In this document: positions 5,960 to 6,175 of the stretch, one piece after another | Position numbering within the stretch: position 1 is the stretch's first letter | Layout of the letters: each line of letters begins with the position of its first letter | Assembly (NCBI GenBank): GCA_013213875.1 | Contig: JABSSV010000069.1 | Span: forward strand, 1 to 6,175 | Origin: Lysobacterales bacterium | GTDB taxonomy: Bacteria; Pseudomonadota; Gammaproteobacteria; Xanthomonadales; SZUA-36 | Direction of reading: 5' to 3' | DNA: 6,175 nt | Made by a program: the position numbers and the translations under genes | The notes under the pieces: generated by a model | Databases searched by the model: none | The model's input: the letters and a program-made list of their open reading frames with translations, nothing else | Told to the model about the DNA's origin: nothing

Positions 5960-6175
5960 TCAGGAAAAAACGCTGGGCACCGCTTTGGGCAGCTCAAAAT
6001 CTGCCGCCTGAGGGTCGAAGGCCCGAGGCTGCAACTGCAGGAAACTGCGCGCTGGAAGATCATCAAAGAGCAGATCCTCACGCTGACGATAGATCATGGC
6101 GCCACTACCCACGGGCGCCATTTTCAAGTAGGCGGCGGTATCGGCCGCTCGTGCCAGCACACTGGCGGGCAGGGG
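5960..6175 (-). CDS. Unidentified protein, C-terminal fragment (runs off the right edge)
   Basis: An open frame enters from the right edge and ends at a TGA at 5962-5960, giving 71 residues of an unknown protein. I do not recognise the family. The fragment includes AAYLKMAPVGSGAMIYRQ, then EDLLFDDLP, and ends in ADFELPKAVPSVFS. Alternating hydrophobic and polar residues suggest beta strands. The closing F-E-L-P pattern is vaguely like the ends of periplasmic lipoprotein-sorting or DUF4412-like beta-sandwich proteins, but that is only an impression. No membrane segment or metal motif is visible. An internal GTG at 6160 exists, but the frame stays open to the edge, so the true start is probably outside the window. 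The coding case rests on co-orientation with glyA, codon pattern and an end just before the promoter gap. Confidence 0.55.
   Translation of the reverse strand, partial: PLPASVLARAADTAAYLKMAPVGSGAMIYRQREDLLFDDLPARSFLQLQPRAFDPQAADFELPKAVPSVFS

Noticed and set aside
1..6175. Search for a new defence, mobile or secondary-metabolite system.
   Set aside because: No repeats, inverted-repeat ends, integrase/transposase or atypical composition were seen. The window is a conserved core-genome block.

Overview
This window is a compact, conserved housekeeping block of a gammaproteobacterium. The evidence is the gene order glyA-nrdR-ribD-ribE-ribBA(X)-ribH-nusB-thiL, which is familiar from Pseudomonas, Halomonas, Xanthomonas and relatives. 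The proteins also resemble gammaproteobacterial forms, and base composition looks like roughly 60% G+C by eye. I cannot name a genus. All genes lie on the minus strand, so transcription runs from high to low coordinates.

Layout in transcription order: (1) the C-terminal end of an unrecognised gene enters from the right edge and stops at 5960. (2) A 90-bp gap (5870-5959) is the only real intergenic space; it holds a plausible extended -10 promoter and a ribosome binding site for glyA. (3) glyA (4568-5869) encodes serine hydroxymethyltransferase. (4) nrdR (4069-4587) encodes the zinc-ribbon/ATP-cone repressor of ribonucleotide reductase genes. (5) ribD (2975-4072), ribE (2376-2975), ribBA/ribBX (1255-2379) and ribH (782-1255) are the riboflavin genes. 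(6) nusB (343-789) encodes an antitermination factor. (7) The first 112 codons of thiL, thiamine-monophosphate kinase, run off the left edge from 338.

From glyA to nusB each gene overlaps the next by 1 to 20 nt, and nusB and thiL are 4 nt apart. This suggests one polycistronic mRNA with translational coupling. The gene set covers RibD (deaminase plus reductase), DHBP synthase, lumazine synthase and riboflavin synthase. It does not contain a catalytically credible GTP cyclohydrolase II: the RibA-like half of RibBA has lost all three zinc-binding cysteines. A separate ribA is therefore expected elsewhere in the genome. No FMN riboswitch fits in the tight gene junctions.

I found no mobile element, CRISPR array, tRNA/rRNA or new system. 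The points most worth a second look are the degenerate GTP cyclohydrolase domain, the GlyA C-terminal tail that contains the nrdR start region, the TTG start of ribD, and the unidentified gene at the right edge.
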